64,000 bases of DNA from assembly GCA_036346255.1 (NCBI GenBank), contig CM070622.1:32700751-32764750 (forward strand), given 5' to 3'. Both the position numbers and the translations under genes were made by a program. This DNA comes from Ampelocalamus luodianensis (Eukaryota; Streptophyta; Magnoliopsida; Poales; Poaceae). The notes below the pieces were generated by a model. The model was not told the origin of the DNA and did not search any database. It saw nothing but the letters and a program-made list of their open reading frames with translations. Shown here one piece after another: positions 56,866 through 64,000 of this stretch (position 1 is its first letter; each line of letters begins with the position of its first letter).

Positions 56866-59719
56866 ATGTCGGACCAAATCACCAACTGGTCGGTTTCCGA
56901 CTTGAGTGAGAAGAAGTTAGAGAACTTAGAGAAGATCGGGATGCTTCCCAACAGGGATCTGATTTCTTGGAGATCCGCGGTTGGGGAACATTCCCCGAGT
57001 AGTGAAGATGGAGAAATCACTGTTTTTCTTGCATATGTTGAATACGGATTTAGGCTACCAATTCACTCCTTCCTTCCCAAAGTTTTGGAGTATTATGGAG
57101 TTGAATTGGTGAATCTCGCTCCCAATGCTATCGCCAATCTCAACATCTTTATTTACCTCTAAGCGCATTTGGGATTCCAGAGATCCGATCTATTCAGTAC
57201 TACTGCAGGATGACAAAGTCTGGGAAGACGATTGGGACGCCTGGAGAGTGCACCTTACGCCTCCATGACGGGAAAGCCGATGAGTACATATTTATGTACT
57301 CAAAATCTTCGTGGTCGTCGTGGAAAAAGAGTTGGTTCTATATGAAGATCACGAAGAAAGACAACCTTTATTATTCTGGTAAGAAGGCGGTTGAGAATCC
57401 GAGATGGCGCTCCTCTACCGAAAAAGAGGGAAAAATAAAGAAATGGGGTGAAGCAATCAAGCTTCTTAGTGTCAAGGGTCTAACATCTTGGCACGTAGTG
57501 AAGGATTTTTCCACGCGCTGGGTTAGTCCTTTGAAGGCCCAAGCACACCGGATGCTCTGGTATATTGGTCGTGATGATACGACCAAGGATTCCAAAGAGG
57601 GTAAGCCATGAATGATTCCGACCTGTTTACCTATCTTAGTTGATTATTTTCGTATCCTTAAATCTTTTATTTTATCTTTACAGCTCTATCTTCTGATGAG
57701 ATTAGAAGCCGGATCAAAATAATCTACGCTGGAGAGCCTGGCGACAAGGCTAGTTTCCTCGAATCTTAGCTAATTGTTTTCGTCAAGAGAGGATTGAAAG
57801 ACTTAAGGTAAGAATATCAACCATTGTTTGTTGTCGTATATATTATTTCTGATCGGTATACCATAAATCCTTTTTGATGTGTAGTCGGTTGGGTTGAGGA
57901 TCAATAAGGTCACTGAAAGGTATGAGCCGATTGATGATCCGACCACCCCTTCGACTATACAGGATGTCAACCTTCCAGAGGTAGGAGACCGAACATAAAT
58001 AATAGTTTTGGACAAATGATGTTCATCGCCTAACTATCTTTGATGATGTATTTAGGCGGTTGTCATACCTTCCAGCAAGGTAACTGAAGACCCACCAGTA
58101 CCTACTGAGGCTACTGTTTTGGAGGTCGACGAATCTACATCTACTGATCCGGCAATCAGGGACCTCGACCAAATGGTTGCGGATATCGCTTCTGATTTCC
58201 GATCAGTGGATGTGCAAGATCCAGTCAACCCTACCGGTTTAGAACCGGTGAAATCGGTTGAGAAGAAGAGGAAGGCCAGCGCAACGGACTTTGCTTCGAT
58301 GCGTTACAAGGGTAAATTCAGAAAATCGACCAGGTATATATATTAAATGAAGATGTCGTATATAAACATACCTTGGATCTTTCTTACCTTCTCTCTTCTT
58401 TTTTTAGATCTTCTGGTGTTCCAATCGTGTCTGACCAGAGCACCCCTCAAGAAAAGGTTCCTGAGGAAGAGGTGGTCGTGGAGGTTCCTGATCAGGATAC
58501 TCCCAAAGCAAAAACTGCTGAGGATGAAGTAGTAAAAGAAGCCCCGAGCGAGTTTCAAAGATCGCTCAGATCCTCTAGTAATACTTACTCCTTCTCCGGA
58601 GGTAGTCATCTCCAAAGATCCTCAACAGGTTCCACCTCCTTCTGGAAATACTTCTCAGGTTAACAAATTCCCTTTTTCTCCCCGATTTATCGAGGATAAG
58701 GAACTTGATGAAGCCTGGGGAAAGATATCGAACCGTCAAGCTGAGATTGGTCCAGATACAATCTTTTTAATATAATAACATGGCAATTCGGGTAAGTGTT
58801 TTACGACCATCCTTACAACTCTTTCTTTTGAAGTTTCTTTGAAAACTTATCAACGAAAGAGATTTTATTTTTGTAGCATATGGTCGAAAAATATGCTGTG
58901 GTCAGAGGACTAACCCAGCGAATAAGATCTTTGGAGCAGAAACACTCCGATTTGAGAAGTAAGAATATTTCTCTTTTAGTTTGACTTCCTAAATTTTATC
59001 ATCTTGTTTCTCTCTTATAACTTAACACTCTCTTCCTATCATATTTGATAGATTGTGGCCAAAGAAGCCATAATAATAAAACTGAGGGAAGAAAATAGGG
59101 AAAACACCGATCGATCGAGCATGCGATGACCAGATAAAAGGAGGTATTTGACTCTTGTGAGAAGAAAATCAAAGGTAACTGGTCGTAGACTTAACCAGTA
59201 TTCCATAACTCCAATTGTAAAGAGTATGTTAACTTCTTTTTATCCACCCGTGCAGAAAAAACTGAAGCACTTGAACGAGCGGAGAAAACCCTCAAGTTTG
59301 AGCGTGGCCAAGGGGCTAAACTCGATCGGAGTCTCAAAGACAAAGTCAAGGCTCTGAACAAGATGCTCTTCGACCTGGGGTCGGGAATGCAACTGCCCAT
59401 TCTAAGAAATCCTTCAGAGAGAATCAATTTTCTCGGCCATCAACTTGAAGATCTCAAGAAGGTAATAACACTCTTTCGAGAGAACCATGTTAAGACAATG
59501 AAGGAAGCTATCGTGAATGGAGTTAGTGTCGCCTTAGCTAAACTGAAGGCTTCCGACCCATCTATTAATCTTAAAGCTGTGGAAGAAGACTTTGACTGCT
59601 CTGAAAGTGAAGCAACAAAGCTTCTCGAGGAAGTAAGACCTCTCGGAGAGAAAGTTACTGAAGAAATGGAAGTCGGGTCTCCATCACGCAGCGACCAGTC
59701 TGGTGGTCCCAACAAGTAA
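56866..59719 (+). CDS. Antisense multi-exon ORF of the gypsy element (Transposase_28 type)
   Basis: Starts MSDQITNWSVSDLSEKKLEN. FLAYVEYGFRLPIHSFLPKV, YGVELVNLAPNAIANLNIFI, CTLRLHDGKADEYIFMYSKS, WSSWKKSWFYMKI and LTSWHVVKDFSTRWVSPL match the plant 'putative gypsy type transposon' family (PF04195). Two small deletions near 57162 break what should be one frame. Introns with GT-AG ends follow (about 57600-57683, 57808-57886, 57981-58056, 58335-58408), then Glu/Pro/Ser-rich exons and a final coiled-coil-like exon ending SDQSGGPNK at 59719. It lies downstream of pol and on the opposite strand, the position of antisense ORFs in Grande/RIRE2-type Tat elements. Function unknown. Confidence 0.7.
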
Positions 59720-60699
59720 ATGAATGCAATATTAGATTATGTAAAATGAAACTTACCTTTTATCAATGAAGATCCTGCTTGTCTTATCAATGTTGTTAAA
59801 TACTCATATATCTCCTATTCCCGATCGCTTATATTAGTAGATGAACCTTACTAAAAGAAAGCAAGATACCAAGAAATTGAGTAATAACAATGACCATAGT
59901 AGAGTGCCGATAATGTGTATGACAGGATCCAAGAAATACTAGGAAATCATGTGGGTGAACCGGTGATGATTTCGACTAGTCTAGATCTTGTCCATTATCG
60001 AATACCACATGTAGTCGGAAGATATAACAAAGACTGGATTTGCTGATAAGAAGATATGCATTAAGAATGTATGCAAAAAGGAAATAAATAGATTAGTACC
60101 TTTGTTTATAAAATATTCGGATCTGGTCGTATCGAATCTCAAGAATTGAAGATTTGTAAAATATCTCACGAAACGTGCTCATGCTCAAATCCGACTGGTA
60201 GTGAGGATCGTAGGAAAAGAACCATCACTAGGAAGCTCCTTCCAGTGGGCAGGACCACATGCAGAGAGGAGAGACTTCGATCAGGAGGCTTTCCGTGTCC
60301 CGACCAGTAGCCAAACTTGAGTAGAACATAATGTTGAAATAAAATAACAGTATTCAAATTCAAGAAAGAACGAAAACCATATAAATTGTCTGAGTTGGTA
60401 CTCCTTATACTCGTATGTTTCTTTAAGAAAAGAGTATTTGGTTGTGCGTGTGTATCATTGAAGCAATGATCACGACTAAAACCGGTGTGGTCTGTGACAT
60501 TTAAGTCATCACCCATGAGTATTTAAGATCCTATTGAAAGGAATATCGGAGAGAATGAGTGTCTTCTCCGACCAACCAACAAAAATAAAGGTATATGACC
60601 AGATACGACGAATAATGAGTATAAACAACCATACTTATCGTTTTAAAAGAAAATGAAATGCATGTTTTATTGAAATATGAAATGAAATAAAGACAGGAA
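59720..60699. other. Internal region between antisense ORF and pol
   Basis: Non-coding as far as can be seen. It belongs to the Tat-lineage element, between the integrase C-terminus and the end of the antisense ORF. Confidence 0.5.
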
Positions 60700-63600
60700 A
60701 TTAAACAAAGAACTTACGCAACTGATCAATATTCCAAGAATTAGATAAAATTTTCCCATCCGACATAGCTAATCGTACCGATCCTAGTCGAGTGACTTCG
60801 ACCACAGTGTATGGACCTTCCTATTTAGGTGAAAGTTTGTTGCACCGCTTGGTTCTGAATTTTCTAAGAACCAAATCACCTACTGACTAGGTCGCGAGGT
60901 TGCACCTTACGATCGTGGTACCGACGCATGGCTTGCGGTAGATTGTCGATCGTAGCAAAGCTTGATTTCGCGTTCTTCAAGGAAATTGATGTCGCTGTCG
61001 TCGCTCACACCGATCACTTTCGAAAAGCAATCGGTTCGAGCGTAACCAATTTTGAGTTCGAGGAAGCATGGCTTCACCCATAAACCATAAAGAATGGTGT
61101 TTCACCGCCGCACGACTAGTTGTGGTACGAACGCCCATAATACGTATGAAGTTCTTGAACCCAAGCCCCGACCGCTGAAGTAATCGGTGAACACTCGCCG
61201 TTTGATTCCTTGCATTATGATACCATTGGCTCGCTCAACTACTCCATTGCTCGCGGATGAGCAATGGTTAAATGTATCTTGATACCTAGGTCTTCGCTGC
61301 ACTCCTAAAATTACCGCCGAGAACTGGCACCGTTATCGGTGATTATACGACTAGGTACACCAAATCGTGTAATCACGCTTTTTGTGAGAAACCTCTTGGC
61401 GACTTCAGTTGTAATTTTTACAACCGGCTCGGCTTCGATCCATTTAGTGAACGTGTAAATCATGATGAAAAGGAACTCAAAGCCCCCGGGTGCTCTTGGG
61501 AAAGGTCCCAGAATGTCTAGCCCCTAGGTTGCAAAAGGCCAAGAAAGAGGAATTGTTTGCAAAGCTTGAGACGGCTGATGTACTTGTCGGCTATGAAACT
61601 GACATTGTACGCACTTCGTCACGAGCTCTTTTGCATCATGAAAGGTAGTTGGCCAGTAGTATCCTTGCCTAAAGGCTTTACCAACCAAAGTTCTCAGAGG
61701 AATGATGAGCTCCACTGAGTCCTCCATGAATTTCGGTTAGCAATTTAATGCCATCTGAGTGAGATATGCATCTCACCAACACTCCGTGAGATCCTCGTTT
61801 GTACAAGGTACCTTCAATTAGAGTGTATGATTTGGCTTTTCATGCTATACGATCAGCCTCTACATCATCTTCTGAAATTAGGTCATGCTGAAGATAATTG
61901 TAGATCGATATCATCCAATCTCTACCGTGATCGTGATGGCGCCAACCATCATCGACCTGTGGAGTATCCATGTTTGCAGAATCAAGGTGTGCAACCTCCT
62001 TGCGAACATCTATGTCCTCGGAAGGCTCGACTACCGAGGGTGAATCGAGTTTCTTGAGAAAAACTTCGGGCGGGACGGATGTCCTTGTGGAAGCCATCCG
62101 GGCCAACTGATCTGCCAGAAAGTTTTCCTTTCTAGGAATGTGTTGGATTTGAAAACCGAAGAAATGCTTTTCGAGTTTCTGTACTTCCGCCAGATATGAT
62201 GACATCTTGGTACTAGAGCATTGATACTCTTTCCCTACTTGATTCGCTACTAGTTGAGAATCGCTTTCACTAGCAATCGCGAATCCCGAGCGAATGAGTC
62301 GCTCAAGTCCCGCTAGTAAACCTTTGTATTCTCGCCACATTGTTAGTAGCGGGAAAGTTTAACTGAATAGCATACTTTATTTGTTCGCCAGTAGGGGAAA
62401 TCAAGACGACCCCAGACCCCGAGCCGTGCAACATCAAGGAACCGTCAAGTACATTGTCCACTCATCGTAATGCTCGCACTCGGCCCTTGGGTGGGTTCGT
62501 GGTTTGTCCATTCGCAATGACTTTCGCTATTGCCTGGGACTTGATTGCTGTTCGTGGGACAAAATGGAGATCGAACACCCCAAGCTCAACTGCCCATTTT
62601 GCTATTCGTCCTGATGACTCCCTGTTTCCTAGGACTTGACCAAGAGGATATCCAGTAGGTACGACCACTTTATGGGTCTGAAAATAATACCTTAGTTTCC
62701 TTGAAGCCATAAGGAGACCATAGAGCAACTTTTGTACCTGCGGATACCTTTCTTTTGGTCCATGCAAGACTTCGCTTATGTAATATATCGATCGTTGAAC
62801 ATGATCTCGTTCTATGACCAGTACACCACTAACCGTTTGTGGTGTTGCAGCCACGTAAATTAGCAATGTTTCTCCCAATCTCGAAGAGACTAAGATTGGG
62901 GGACTCGTAAGGTACCGTTTTAATTCTTCAAAGGCGCTGCTTGCCTCTTTAGTCCAGTCAAAACTCCCATGTTTTCGGAGAAGCTTAAAGAAAGGTAGTC
63001 CTTTTTCGCCTAACCGCTATGAAACGACTTAACGCCATACAACCGGTTAGTTTCGAACTTCCTTCTTTGTGGTCGGATCGCGATTCGATCGATGGCGCGA
63101 TTTTATTGATTTGCTTCGATGCCTCTAGTGAAACTATGAATCCAAGAAGCTTTCACGACGAAACTCAACACACATTTCTCGGATTTAACTTAAGGTTATG
63201 ACGCCTTAAGTTATTGAAAGTCTCTGAGATCTAGAATATGATCGCCGCGTTGATGCTCTTTACGACCGCATCATCGACGTAGGCTTCAAGATTCCGACCT
63301 ATCGTGGGCTAAAGGTCTTTTGCATCAACCTTTGGAATGTTGCACCAGCATTTTGAGACCAAATGACATCTTTACATAACAATAAGTACCATATGGAGTG
63401 ATGAAGGAAGTTTTCTTCATCTTCTTTACTCATATTGATCTGGTGGTAACCGAGTAAGCATCTAAAAACTTAACAACTCACACCCGTAAGTAGAGTCTAC
63501 AAGTTGATCGATGCGAGGAAGGGGAAAGTCATCCTTCTGACAAGCTTTATTACGATCTGTAAAGTCAATACACATTCGCCATTTTCCATTGGCCTTTCTA

Positions 63601-64000
63601 ACCATTACAGGATTGGCGAGCCACTCTGGGTGGTCGACCTCACGAATGAACCCAGCTTTGAGAAGTTTGTCAATCTCCGACTGGATTGCTTCTTTCCGAT
63701 TAGATGCGAAACGCCGTAGCTTCTGCTTGACCGGTTTTTTGTTAGGCTGTAGAGCTAGCCTATGCTCGATCACCTCCCTGGGGACTCCGGGCATATCGGA
63801 CGCCTGCCAGGTGAATACGTCCTGGTTAGCTCAAAGGAAGGAGACGAGCGACTCTTCCTATTTAAGGTCGAGTCCCGCCCGACCAAGATCTTGGCACCCT
63901 CCGAGAAGCACTTCCGCCGAGTTGTACCTCTTTATCCGGTCGGAAGGTTTCGGTGTCATCTTCGGCCTTGAATGTTTGACCTACATGTTAACGGTGTTAG
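60700..64000 (-). pseudogene. Tat-lineage gypsy pol: RT, RNase H, second RNase H, integrase; runs off the right edge
   Basis: On the - strand from the right edge: RT (PGVPREVIEHRLAL, KQKLRRFASNRKEAIQSEID, WLANPVMVRKANGKWRMCID) to about 63460; RNase H (IYYISEVLHGPKERYPQVQK, RKLRYYFQTHKVVV) at 62878-62462; a second RNase H-like domain (ESDSQLVANQVGKEYQCSS, QIQHIPRKENFLADQLARMA) at 62340-62085; integrase zinc region (GYYWPTTFHDAKELVTKCVQ) at 61670-61600; integrase core relic (SNGVVERANGIIMQGIKRR) at 61250-61190; and the C-terminal domain ending MSDGKILSNSWNIDQLRKF near 60710. The duplicated RNase H is the hallmark of the Tat/Ogre branch. The RT catalytic part (63000-63460) and integrase core have frame breaks. 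Confidence 0.85.

Overview
The window is nuclear DNA from a plant, almost certainly a grass. The evidence is a multi-exon gene with GT-AG introns set among nested LTR retrotransposons, CACTA, hAT and Stowaway-type elements of grass character. I cannot name the species from sequence alone. One conventional gene is visible; nearly everything else is transposable-element sequence.

0-20.9 kb: the 3' three quarters of a PASTICCINO1-like (PAS1/FKBP72-type) multidomain FKBP-TPR immunophilin gene on the + strand. Fifteen exons (773 to 19482) keep one open frame of 477 codons. The 5' exons lie off the left edge. The introns carry a Stowaway MITE, GC-rich hAT-like elements, a decayed chromodomain gypsy element (itself hit by a 304-bp hAT MITE) and a 7-kb intron holding a young Ty1/copia element. 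Every splice site is still intact.

20.9-43.3 kb: an LTR graveyard. About 3-kb LTRs of related gypsy families lie in both orientations. Two are solo LTRs with perfect 5-bp target duplications (22881-26504 and 28376-31569). One is a gag-only, non-autonomous element with 3,066-bp LTRs (31616-37785). Although the LTRs are strongly diverged, they share a compact palindromic module (CTATTCGAATAG next to CTCTGCAGAG and a GTCC/GGAC stem) and a second hairpin (GAGTAC/GTACTC).

43.9-50.6 kb: two nested CACTA transposons. The outer one (TSD AGT) is a small Pack-CACTA carrying a piece of a Prp18 splicing-factor gene. The inner one (TSD TGG), with TNP2 transposase and Ulp1/C48-like protease relics, landed inside that captured piece.

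50.6-64 kb: two non-autonomous hAT elements (8-bp TSDs), then part of a Tat-lineage gypsy element on the - strand: LTR, an antisense multi-exon ORF (Transposase_28 type), integrase, a second RNase H, RNase H and RT, running off the right edge.

A quality caveat: PAS1 exons are frame-perfect, while repeats are full of 1-4 bp indels concentrated in GC-rich or short-run sequence. In the gag-only element the two LTRs are identical for 336 bp and then disagree by many indels once the sequence becomes GC-rich. Some apparent pseudogenes here may be consensus errors rather than biological decay.
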